Assembly (NCBI RefSeq): GCF_003351405.1
Contig: NZ_CP031240.1
Span: 434,001-498,000 of the forward strand
Origin: Haemophilus haemolyticus
Lineage (GTDB): Bacteria; Pseudomonadota; Gammaproteobacteria; Enterobacterales; Pasteurellaceae
Direction: 5' to 3'
DNA length: 64,000 nt
Below, piece after piece: positions 19,772 through 26,778 of the stretch. Every line of letters begins with the position of its first letter. Within the stretch, counting starts at the first letter, position 1. Below the pieces are notes generated by a model, which was not told where the DNA came from, made no database searches, and saw only the letters and a list, made by a program, of their open reading frames with translations. Made by a program: the position numbers and the translations under genes.

Positions 19772-20998
19772 ATGGCCAGAATAGTAAAACCTTTATCTCC
19801 GACTGAAATCAAAAATGCTAAACCAAAAGAGAAAGAATATACCCTATCTGATGGTGAGGGCTTATTGCTGCTAATCTTACCTAGTGGTTCTAAAAGCTGG
19901 CGATTTAACTACGCTAGACCAGTAACCGGGAAAAGAACCAAAATGGCCTTAGGCAGTTATCCAGAATTATCATTAGCAGATGCTCGTGCTAAACGTGAAG
20001 AATACCGTGCGTTACTTGCGAAAGGTATCGATCCACAAGAAGAAAAAATACGCATCCAACAAGAATATGAAAACCGTCTAAAAGATACATTCCATTCTGT
20101 TGCAGAAAGTTACTTTAATGGTATTTACAAAGAAAAAGCTAAAAATCCAGAAACACGAGAAAAGAATTGGGAACGATTGAAAAATCATATCTTCCCTTAT
20201 ATTGGTGATAAGCATGTATCAGAAATAAAAGTAAAAGAGTTAGTTAGCATTTATGAAAAAATAGCAGATAGAAGTAACACGCTCAAAAAAATCCACCAGC
20301 TTGTCGGTGCCATTATGGATCATGCAATAACAAAAGGTATCATAGAAAGCCATAACTGCAGATTGGCCGTGAAAAACTTCTATATAAAATCCTCTACGCC
20401 ACATCCCACTATTAAACTTGATGAACTCTCAAAATTATTCCAAGACTTAGAAAATGCTCGTATAGGGAAAAAAACCTATTTATTAATTTGTTGGTCATTC
20501 TTAACGGCATTACGACCAAAAGAGGCGGTAAATGCGGAATGGTCAGAAATTGATTTTGATAACAAGTTGTGGAATATCCCCAAAGAAAAAATGAAAGGAC
20601 AAGCAGATAAAAAACGACCGCATACTGTGCCTTTATCTTCACAAGCAATTCAGCTTTTAGAAGTGATGAAACTGTTTTCAGAAAATAGCTCTTTTGTTTT
20701 TGCTGGCCGCTCATCAAAAAATCAACCCATGAATAAAGCAACCGTAAATGTTGCTCTAAAACGTATCGGCTATAAAGATAAATTAACTGCTCACGGCATC
20801 CGTGCGTTTATTAAAACATTCTTAGCCTCTCATAAAGTTGAACGAAATGTATCTGAAACTATTCTCTCTCATTTATTAGAAGGCGGAGACGACTTAGAAA
20901 ATACTTACAATCGATATAATTATTTAGAAGAAAGAAAACCCATAATGCAGCTTATCGGTGATTATTGTGAATCTTGCGGAATGAACTTAAATTTATAA
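19772..20998 (+). CDS. P4-type tyrosine integrase
   Basis: The 408-residue protein has the N-terminal DUF4102 arm-binding domain common to tRNA-targeting integrases (LSDGEGLLLLILPSGSKSW), a central SAM-like core-binding domain, and a C-terminal catalytic domain. Catalytic residues visible are Arg in TALRPKEAV, His and Arg in AHGIRAF, and the tyrosine near NRYNYLEER. It would cut and join at the tRNA-Leu attachment site. It is the only island gene on the plus strand and lies directly inside attL. Confidence 0.95.
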   Translation: MARIVKPLSPTEIKNAKPKEKEYTLSDGEGLLLLILPSGSKSWRFNYARPVTGKRTKMALGSYPELSLADARAKREEYRALLAKGIDPQEEKIRIQQEYENRLKDTFHSVAESYFNGIYKEKAKNPETREKNWERLKNHIFPYIGDKHVSEIKVKELVSIYEKIADRSNTLKKIHQLVGAIMDHAITKGIIESHNCRLAVKNFYIKSSTPHPTIKLDELSKLFQDLENARIGKKTYLLICWSFLTALRPKEAVNAEWSEIDFDNKLWNIPKEKMKGQADKKRPHTVPLSSQAIQLLEVMKLFSENSSFVFAGRSSKNQPMNKATVNVALKRIGYKDKLTAHGIRAFIKTFLASHKVERNVSETILSHLLEGGDDLENTYNRYNYLEERKPIMQLIGDYCESCGMNLNL

Positions 20999-21000
20999 TT

Positions 21001-21138
21001 AGTATATTAAAAAAGTTTTTTATAGGTTTTAGTCTTCACCTCTTCACCTTTGATGCTTTTTATTTATAAATCAATACTTTAAATGGTGAAAACTACCCTT
21101 TTAACCCTTCACCAAGCCTTCACCTTTTGGTGAAGACT
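21001..21138 (+). repeat. iteron module, left copy (candidate ori/crr)
   Basis: Six copies of the motif GGTGAAGACT or its shorter complement CTTCACC lie at 21031-21040, 21041-21048, 21085-21094, 21107-21113, 21118-21124 and 21129-21138. An inverted version of the whole module, with the same order of elements and flanking AGTATAT-AAAAAA stretch, lies at 34746-34891. It sits just beyond the helicase gene. P4 alpha protein binds GGTGAA-type iterons in two separate sites, ori and crr; the analogy is inferred. Confidence 0.7.
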
Positions 21139-21147
21139 CAATAAAAA

Positions 21148-21165
21148 AGCGGGGTTTAACCCGCT
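21148..21165 (-). terminator. terminator of the island early operon
   Basis: The stem AGCGGG/CCCGCT with a 6-base loop lies just past the helicase stop codon and is followed on the minus strand by six T residues. Confidence 0.8.
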
Positions 21166-21169
21166 ATTT

Positions 21170-22939
21170 TTAACTAAACATTTCATTTCGAAAACTATCA
21201 AAATCCTTAAAATGGATATTTGTCCTACGTCCAGTTTTGGTATGTTTCTTCATGAAATCATGTTTATTGCCATTCTGTTTTAAGGCTTGCTCAACCCCAA
21301 TTACAAAATTGTTCAGCCCTAATTCAGCGATATTCATCGCTTTTGTATAGGCTAAATAAGCTGGATAAAGGTGCGTTCTTATTTTGTCTAATCCCATGCT
21401 TGTAACACCAATAAAAAGCCCATCTGTTTGTTCTGTCGTGTAGAAATAACCAAAGAAGTCTGTAAGTGGATCAGATAGTTTTTTTACTTCTAACGCCTCT
21501 TGGCTTTCCATTTGTGCTTTTAAAGCCTTTTTCGCATCATTTGGATCAGGGAATGAATCAAACACCTTGCGAATAATTCCGCCCACTTCTAGAGTGATTT
21601 TATCCATAAAATGCGGATCGCGTTCATCTTCTGGCACTATCTTTTTGAAGTCAAAAATAACACGTCTTCGATCAACTCCACCAGAACGCTCTGTAAATGA
21701 ACAAGGTCTATTATTTATCAGCATAACTAGGGCCGTGATTTTTACATCAAATGGATCTTGATAATTATATCTCACCCTTACAGTGTCCCCGCCAGTGATA
21801 GATTTCAAACCGCTGCCGTCTCCAGCATATTTTGATTGTTCAGGGCATAAAATCAGCGTTTTATTTTCAAGTCCAGATAGTCCGCGTTCATCATCAAACT
21901 TTTCTAAATTACTTGATGCAGTGTTTTTTATACCAGCCAACAAAGTGGCGATACTGGCAAACACAGATTTACCACTTCCCCCCTTTCCTGTAATTTCAAA
22001 GAACATTTGCCAGTTGTAACGATTGGTTAAGATCGCATATAAAACGGCTAGAATGTTTCTTGCTTTCTCTTTGTTTCCATCAGATACAAAGCTCAACCAT
22101 TTATCAAAGTGTGGCGTATCTGCAGCCTGTTTATCATACTTATGAGGAATAAAAGAGGTTAGCCAGTTTTGCCGATTATGCGATTCAAATTCCATTGTAT
22201 TGCGATTTAACACGCCATTCTCAAAGGCTATCAAATCGTTAGACATTTCTCCCATTCTTGGCAATTGGGCTTTTAATGTCTTGATTAACCGCTCTATTGT
22301 AGAATCGCTGTAGTTAAATTCATTTTCATCGAGAAATTTAACTGCTTTCTCTTCCAAGTCATCATTTTCTTGTTTATTCCACGTTTTGCCATCATAAGCA
22401 TAGATTTCTCTGCAACCACGCTGCAGTGCCATATCTAAATTTAACCACTTTTGAAAGGCTCGTGATTTTTTGTTCGTCCCGTCTTTTTCTTTTAGTTTCT
22501 CTGACGGTACTATTTTCTCTGCGAAGTCTGCAGTATCTTTATCATTGCGTAAGAGTTGAATATAAGCACTTAAATCTTCTTTAGTCTCCGCTGCAGAATC
22601 AAGAAGTTTGACATCTATTGCATCAGAGTTTTTAGCTAAGTTTTGACAAATAGCCGTTATTTCAGCTTGTGCCAGCTCACCATATTGAACAAGTTTTACT
22701 GATTGTTGATCTTCTTTGACTATGCGGATAGATGAAATATTCTCTAATTGTTTTTCAGCAAGAATAACTGGTTTTATAGTGCTATCTAATCCGTGAATTA
22801 AAGAACATAACAAGAGCCATTCTTCACCCTTTCCGTTATCCCATGCTTGCCAAGCTTTACGCCCAGCAAGAATAAAAATATCAGAGTAAGGTTCATGAAT
22901 TTGATCCGCAAGGTGCGGTGCATTGATTAATTTAGCCAT
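21170..22939 (-). CDS. P4/D5-type SF3 replication helicase
   Basis: The 589-residue protein has an SF3 helicase core with Walker A GKGGSGKS at about residues 318-325, a downstream acidic segment (TLILCPEQSK), and a preceding D5-like domain (residues 160-310). The N-terminal 160 residues show no zinc ribbon or Toprim primase signature of P4 alpha, so I call it helicase/initiator only. It should bind the nearby GGTGAAG iterons and start island replication. It ends the early operon. Its ATG has a strong AGGAGG and overlaps the preceding gene by 13 bp. Confidence 0.85.
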   Translation of the reverse strand: MAKLINAPHLADQIHEPYSDIFILAGRKAWQAWDNGKGEEWLLLCSLIHGLDSTIKPVILAEKQLENISSIRIVKEDQQSVKLVQYGELAQAEITAICQNLAKNSDAIDVKLLDSAAETKEDLSAYIQLLRNDKDTADFAEKIVPSEKLKEKDGTNKKSRAFQKWLNLDMALQRGCREIYAYDGKTWNKQENDDLEEKAVKFLDENEFNYSDSTIERLIKTLKAQLPRMGEMSNDLIAFENGVLNRNTMEFESHNRQNWLTSFIPHKYDKQAADTPHFDKWLSFVSDGNKEKARNILAVLYAILTNRYNWQMFFEITGKGGSGKSVFASIATLLAGIKNTASSNLEKFDDERGLSGLENKTLILCPEQSKYAGDGSGLKSITGGDTVRVRYNYQDPFDVKITALVMLINNRPCSFTERSGGVDRRRVIFDFKKIVPEDERDPHFMDKITLEVGGIIRKVFDSFPDPNDAKKALKAQMESQEALEVKKLSDPLTDFFGYFYTTEQTDGLFIGVTSMGLDKIRTHLYPAYLAYTKAMNIAELGLNNFVIGVEQALKQNGNKHDFMKKHTKTGRRTNIHFKDFDSFRNEMFS

Positions 22940-23319
22940 TGTTGGCCTCCTTGCTCCGCATCAATCCCTAATCCAATTCCTGCGCATTGCTTAAATAAAA
23001 ATGCGTCCTTGAACTGAATCACTCGAATTTGAGCAGTAGGGTAGATAGATTTAAAAGGTGCTATCGCTTCCTCAGCCTCCGCACGTTCTCTTTTTCCCTC
23101 TGCATGAATAATGGGAGCGCGTGCATTGCCTAAGCTAATTTCTAGCGTGTAATGGTTTAAATTAATGGCTCTGACGTTCGTTAGTTTCCCTTGTCGAGCA
23201 TAATCTCGATGAAGGCTTAAAATATCCCCTTTGCTTTCTCGCATTGCGACAACAGTCAGCATAAATAAATCATCAACAACGTGATAGCCAGCAGTTAAAA
23301 TAAAAGCAGTTTTACTCAT
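22927..23319 (-). CDS. island protein of unknown function (130 aa)
   Basis: I chose the ATG at 23319 (MSKTAFILTAGYHVV), preceded by GGGGGA, rather than an upstream ATG without a ribosome binding site. The 130-residue product has a mixed alpha/beta pattern and no recognised motif. It overlaps the helicase gene by 13 bp and the preceding gene by 8 bp, so it is translated as part of the early operon. A role in replication is possible only by position. Confidence 0.75.
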   Translation of the reverse strand: MSKTAFILTAGYHVVDDLFMLTVVAMRESKGDILSLHRDYARQGKLTNVRAINLNHYTLEISLGNARAPIIHAEGKRERAEAEEAIAPFKSIYPTAQIRVIQFKDAFLFKQCAGIGLGIDAEQGGQQWLN

Positions 23320-23869
23320 TATTTCCCCCTTGCAATTTATCACCTTCAATGCGTTCAATATTGAGTTGGTTTATTTGTGCGATAACTTCACCGAACTTAT
23401 GGATTAAGTAGTCATTAGCTTGATTAAAGTTTCTGATTGTTTCTTGGTTATTTGGGTTAAGTTTTGCGCCTTGCGCCTTAACCATTTCATTAAATAACTT
23501 TCCGCCTGTTTTTAATCTCACCACTAAATCAGTAAGTTCATCTCTAAACTTGATTTTGTGATGGAAGTCATCAGGATAGACTTCTAAACATTTACGGTTG
23601 CTATCTAAAATCAGCTTGAATTGGCGTGTGAGCTGGGCGAATTTAAAGGCTAATGGATTCGCGTAGAGTTTCCCTTGATATTTGTTTTTGGTCTCGCCTT
23701 GCGTCTCCTGTTGTGTTTTTGAGGTCTCCTCAAATTTGAGGTTACCTAAATTTTTAACCGAACTTTTAACGGGTCCAATTTTGGTCTTGTTGGTGTTAGC
23801 AGAATGCAGATTTGCATTGCGGTTATCTTTCCACTGTTGAAGTTGTTGCATTGGGTTACTTGGTTTCAT
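23312..23869 (-). CDS. island protein of unknown function (185 aa)
   Basis: The start at 23869 (MKPSNPMQQLQQWKD) follows AAAGGTGG; an upstream in-frame ATG at 23965 would overlap the previous gene heavily. The first 80 residues are polar and low-complexity (Asn, Thr, Lys, Gln). The rest is helical and charged (FRDELTDLVVRLKTGGKLFNEM). There are no membrane segments. I do not recognise a family. It lies in the early operon with overlaps on both sides. Confidence 0.75.
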   Translation of the reverse strand: MKPSNPMQQLQQWKDNRNANLHSANTNKTKIGPVKSSVKNLGNLKFEETSKTQQETQGETKNKYQGKLYANPLAFKFAQLTRQFKLILDSNRKCLEVYPDDFHHKIKFRDELTDLVVRLKTGGKLFNEMVKAQGAKLNPNNQETIRNFNQANDYLIHKFGEVIAQINQLNIERIEGDKLQGGNNE

Positions 23870-24062
23870 GTTGTGCCACCTTTCTAATTGTTGCTGCTTT
23901 CTTGATTTGTTCGATTGATGCCGCCAGTCCTTTGTAGTGTCCAGAGTGTAGATAATCTTCTGCAAAGGCTAAGAATTGTTTAATCCGTTTACAAGATTTC
24001 TCTAACTGCTCGGGTGTCGGTGTATAGGGTTCTTTGAATGCTTTGATTTTTTTAGCTTTCAT
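23856..24062 (-). CDS. small island protein (68 aa)
   Basis: This is a 68-residue basic, helical protein (many Lys; C-terminal IEQIKKAATIRKVAQ) of unknown function. The ATG follows GGGGGAG. It overlaps the neighbouring genes by 11 bp upstream and 14 bp downstream, so it is probably translationally coupled within the early operon. Confidence 0.7.
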   Translation of the reverse strand: MKAKKIKAFKEPYTPTPEQLEKSCKRIKQFLAFAEDYLHSGHYKGLAASIEQIKKAATIRKVAQHETK

Positions 24063-24252
24063 TGTCTCCCCCTTTCAAAATCGTGATCACTTCTAACACT
24101 CGACCGCAAATATCGGTTTGTCCCATTTCGTGCTTACATCTGATTTTTGCCTGTAACGCATCTCTAAGCGTGCCATATTCGCCTGCTATGAATTGGGCGC
24201 CATCGTCATAAACAAAGATTAATTGATAGGGGAGGTTTACTTGTTCAGTCAT
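24052..24252 (-). CDS. small island protein (66 aa)
   Basis: This is a 66-residue protein of unknown function with a beta-rich N-terminal half (LPYQLIFVYDDGAQFIAGEY) and a helical middle with Cys and His residues. The ATG follows GGAGGTAAGC. It overlaps both neighbours. Short proteins of this style are common in Pasteurellaceae prophage early regions, but no role is known to me. Confidence 0.7.
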   Translation of the reverse strand: MTEQVNLPYQLIFVYDDGAQFIAGEYGTLRDALQAKIRCKHEMGQTDICGRVLEVITILKGGDNES

Positions 24253-24493
24253 TGCTTACCTCCTGTACGCCTTCAATAAAAGCTATACGTTCTTCCATAT
24301 CAACTTTGATATAACTCAAGAGGTTCTTAATACCTTTGATAGTGTAGGCAATATCAAAAGAATCCATTTCATCGAGCACATCAGGGTTGATATATAACGC
24401 CAATAACATGCTTTCTAATTGACTTAATCCGTCCATCTGGAGCTTTAACAAATTAATCTGGCATTGTTCTACTTGGATAATGCGGTTAGCCAT
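24245..24493 (-). CDS. small island protein (82 aa)
   Basis: This is an 82-residue, acidic, largely helical protein of unknown function (QLESMLLALYINPDVLDEMD). The ATG follows GGAGGTGGCAC and lies within the last codons of the Icd-like gene. No motif is recognised. Confidence 0.7.
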   Translation of the reverse strand: MANRIIQVEQCQINLLKLQMDGLSQLESMLLALYINPDVLDEMDSFDIAYTIKGIKNLLSYIKVDMEERIAFIEGVQEVSND

Positions 24494-25076
24494 GTGCCAC
24501 CTCCATTTCAGCAGATACAGAAAGGGTAGGAAGTGCCGCTAAAGTGCGGTTGTTTTGAGGATTGATTCTCGCCACCACCGCAATAAAACGATAATCAGCA
24601 GATAGGCTCAAGCGTGCCTGTTCTTCAGTGGTAGAATTAAGAGATATGACGCATAAGTTAAAATGCGATTGTGTGCGATTGACGCAAAGAAATTTGTAGA
24701 TCATTTCTGCGGTGTCCTTGTATAAATTTTCAGGAACTACCGCTAGACTTCTCACGGTCGGGCGGTAGAACGTAACGAGGTGAGAAACTGCCATACAAGG
24801 AAGACAGCCCGTCATAGACGGCTCATTACGCTCTACCATTGAAGAATAAATTGTTGATAAATGTTGAAAAATCCGCAATTTATTTTGAGGTGTGCGAATG
24901 TCACGAACAAAAAAAGCACGGTTTTGTGGCGTGCTATCGTTCGCCTTGTATAAATTCAGCTTCTCACGGCTGGCAATCACTTTTTCTGATTGCGAGAAAA
25001 TAATGCCAAATTTCACCGCACTTTGTAAAGTGTTTTTTATAAAGATTTCTGATAAAATAGTTTTGTAACCACCCAT
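24486..25076 (-). CDS. Icd/Ash-like protein
   Basis: The 196-residue product carries the features of the Icd-like/Ash proteins of P1- and P4-type elements: a segment resembling PCMAVSHLVTFYRPTVRSLAVVP in the middle and ADYRFIAVVARINPQ near the C-terminus. The start is firm, with AAGGAGGT 6 bp before the ATG. In such elements this reading frame overlaps the C4-type antisense RNA, and a matching RNA fold is visible here at 24735-24837. Whether the protein itself blocks cell division, as Icd of P1 does, is unknown. Confidence 0.65.
   Translation of the reverse strand: MGGYKTILSEIFIKNTLQSAVKFGIIFSQSEKVIASREKLNLYKANDSTPQNRAFFVRDIRTPQNKLRIFQHLSTIYSSMVERNEPSMTGCLPCMAVSHLVTFYRPTVRSLAVVPENLYKDTAEMIYKFLCVNRTQSHFNLCVISLNSTTEEQARLSLSADYRFIAVVARINPQNNRTLAALPTLSVSAEMEVAHG
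24735..24837 (-). ncRNA. candidate C4-like antisense/immunity RNA
   Basis: Inside the Icd-like gene the sequence can form several stems: CTACCGC (24737-24743) with GCGGTAG (24762-24768); TTCTCAC (24749-24755) with GTGAGAA (24780-24786); CCGTC/GACGG around 24809-24821; and a long stem with G-U pairs joining 24764-24779 to 24822-24837. Some pairings are mutually exclusive. C4 RNA of P1/P7 and CI RNA of P4 lie in the same genetic position. The call is by position and folding pattern, not a covariance search. Confidence 0.5.
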
Positions 25077-25115
25077 ATGGTTACCTCCTTAAATTAGAAT
25101 CGTTTCTAAATTGTT

Positions 25116-25147
25116 ACGCCATAGTTCTTTTTTCGTCACTATGGCGT
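25116..25147. promoter_or_regulatory. hairpin between alpA and the Icd-like gene
   Basis: A perfect 10-bp inverted repeat ACGCCATAGT/ACTATGGCGT with a 12-base loop. On the plus strand it is followed by TTTTCTTTTC, so it would terminate a plus-strand (antisense) transcript better than the minus-strand operon. A second small palindrome, TTAGAA-TCGT-TTCTAA, lies at 25094-25109, directly before the Icd-like ribosome binding site. Confidence 0.5.
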
Positions 25148-25170
25148 TTTTCTTTTCTATTAACCAATGA

Positions 25171-25392
25171 TTAAGCACGTGCAGCCTTCTGTTCTTCAAT
25201 CCATTGATTCACTTCTTCTAAATCCCAACGGACAAAGTTTTGTGAAAAGCGGATTGGTTGAGGAAATTTTTTAGCTTTTACAAGCAAGTTGAGTTTGGTA
25301 CGACCAAAGCCAACAATATGGCAAGTGGTTTCACCAGAGATTAGTTTTTGCTGTGGGTTTAAATTCAGATTTAATTTTTGAGCTTCGTTCAT
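25171..25392 (-). CDS. alpA: AlpA-family transcriptional regulator
   Basis: The 73-residue protein is an AlpA/MerR-like winged helix protein: TCHIVGFGRTKLNLLVKAKKFPQPIRFS, then VRWDLEEVNQWIEEQ. AlpA proteins are excisionase-type activators and the master inducers of Gram-negative phage-inducible islands. It is the first gene of the early operon. Its Shine-Dalgarno lies in the 3' arm of a long perfect hairpin (see 25397-25450), so its translation is probably controlled. Confidence 0.9.
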   Translation of the reverse strand: MNEAQKLNLNLNPQQKLISGETTCHIVGFGRTKLNLLVKAKKFPQPIRFSQNFVRWDLEEVNQWIEEQKAARA

Positions 25393-25396
25393 GAAA

Positions 25397-25450
25397 AATA
25401 CCTCTCGTAGTTAAACATAAAATGCGTGGTGTAACGTTACGAGAGGTATT
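25397..25450 (-). promoter_or_regulatory. alpA leader hairpin or operator
   Basis: AATACCTCTCGTA at 25397-25409 and its exact complement at 25438-25450 form a 13-bp inverted repeat separated by 28 bp. In the alpA mRNA the 3' arm contains GAGAGGT, the alpA Shine-Dalgarno, 7 nt before the ATG. The second arm also overlaps the perfect 10-bp palindrome GTAACGTTAC (25431-25440). It can be read as an RNA switch hiding the start site or as a bipartite protein operator. Confidence 0.65.
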
Positions 25451-25499
25451 AGAAAGGATTTAAAGATTTGGAATAATTGCTAAAAACGGTTTATATACA

Positions 25500-26111
25500 C
25501 TAGTTCGTCATTTTTTTTGATTTTCTTTTTCGTCTCTCACCATTTTTAGCCTTTGGATCAATTTCCTCAAGCCAATTTCTCAAGATAGTGCTGTCTGCAG
25601 CATTAATTCTTCTAATTTCTTTTACACGGTTTAGTATCTCTTTTCTTGTTATATCAGGGTCTTTATCCCATACTTCTGCGGCAAATGTTTGTACAAATTT
25701 TTTCTCGCTCTTCGGTTCTTTGTCTGTTTTACCTTGAAGATGCATTTTGAATTTATGAGCGACATTAATACGACTTTGTAACTGCTTTATTACATTAAAT
25801 ACGTTGTCCAGGAGATAATTTAAAAGTGCGGTGTTTTGGTTATTTTTATTGATTATTGATTGAATGATTACATTTATTTTATCTGCATCAATATTTTGCT
25901 CTTTTAAAATATGAACAAATTCTATAATGCATTGGTTTTCAATTGATTTTACTGATGATTTAATTTGAGAAATTAAGAATTCCAAATCTTGTTCTTGTAA
26001 ATCTCTTTTTTTCCCTTTCTTCAAATCATCATAAATCATGCTATTCAATAGTTCTCTTTCCTCTTGGAGATGCATCAAATATTCTTGGTTTATTTTATTA
26101 AGGTCCGCCAT
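25500..26111 (-). CDS. island protein of unknown function, coiled-coil with HTH-like end (203 aa)
   Basis: This 203-residue protein has a highly charged helical body (residues 1-130) and a C-terminal segment AAEVWDKDPDITRKEILNRV that resembles the short helix-turn-helix tails found on many phage hypothetical proteins. It ends in a very basic tail (ERRKRKSKK). It is transcribed separately from the structural operon, whose terminator lies upstream, and lies ahead of alpA. A regulatory role is an inference. An uptake signal lies in its coding sequence. Confidence 0.7.
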   Translation of the reverse strand: MADLNKINQEYLMHLQEERELLNSMIYDDLKKGKKRDLQEQDLEFLISQIKSSVKSIENQCIIEFVHILKEQNIDADKINVIIQSIINKNNQNTALLNYLLDNVFNVIKQLQSRINVAHKFKMHLQGKTDKEPKSEKKFVQTFAAEVWDKDPDITRKEILNRVKEIRRINAADSTILRNWLEEIDPKAKNGERRKRKSKKMTN

Positions 26112-26284
26112 ATCATTTACCTTTTGGGATAAGTTCTCTTTTCGAATTTATTTTATATTGCTGGGTTACGATAGGCTACGATTGTTTTTTTGTTATTTGG
26201 TTTGAGATATAATAAGAACGTTCAGGAATGAACAGAGTGGTAGATGATGGCCACTTAACTTGTAAGTCAGATATTGTTGCAAAA
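26112..26284 (-). promoter_or_regulatory. intergenic region with likely promoter for the 203-aa gene
   Basis: This 173-bp stretch separates the head operon terminator from the 203-aa gene. It contains an AT-rich TTATTATATC suitable as a -10 region, the small inverted repeat GAACGTTC-AGG-AATGAAC, and an AGTGG...CCACT pair. No gene is seen. Confidence 0.4.
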
Positions 26285-26306
26285 AAAGCCCGCTTAGTCG
26301 GGCTTT
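26285..26306 (-). terminator. terminator of the head operon
   Basis: AAAGCCCG/CGGGCTTT form an 8-bp stem with a 6-base loop, followed on the minus strand by seven T residues. It lies just past the gp10-like gene. Confidence 0.85.
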
Positions 26307-26312
26307 ATTTTT

Positions 26313-26768
26313 TTAATTTAGTTTTTTCATTTCACTAATGAATACTTTTTTTGCAGTATTAATAGCCCTTGATTTCCCTTTACCCCATGCTCTTTCCATA
26401 AAATGTGCACCGCTCATTTTTCTCGTTCCACGATCTAACATAAACCAATAAAAAGGGTCGGTGCGGTCTTTGGTGTTATCTCGAACGCTTGCCATTCTGC
26501 GGCCTTTAGTTCTACGTATGCGAACAATAGTTATCCCACCGCTTTTATCTTTAAATAATCTTGTTCTGTGGCGCACATTGTTTTTTACCGTGCCTTTTTT
26601 TCTAAAATCAGTACTCTTGGATAGAGTTGGAACAATAGGTTTAATTTCATCTTTTAATACTTGTGCTGCTGCGTTTAATGCTTTTTTGATCGCCTTTGGT
26701 TGTTCTATCCTTAACTGGTTTTCAATCTTTATTCTAAATTGTTCAATTGCGTTACTAAAGTCGCCCAT
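26313..26768 (-). CDS. HK97 gp10-like head-tail/tail-completion protein
   Basis: I chose the ATG at 26768, which follows AGGAGG and gives a 151-residue protein (MGDFSNAIEQFRIKIE). The protein is basic, with an N-terminal helix rich in Ala/Lys and the motif HFMERAWGKGKSRA near the end, as in the HK97-gp10 family. In phages this protein sits in the neck between head connector and tail. It is the last gene of the head operon, 10 bp after TerL, away from the other connectors. Confidence 0.8.
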   Translation of the reverse strand: MGDFSNAIEQFRIKIENQLRIEQPKAIKKALNAAAQVLKDEIKPIVPTLSKSTDFRKKGTVKNNVRHRTRLFKDKSGGITIVRIRRTKGRRMASVRDNTKDRTDPFYWFMLDRGTRKMSGAHFMERAWGKGKSRAINTAKKVFISEMKKLN

Positions 26769-26778
26769 TTTATTCCTC

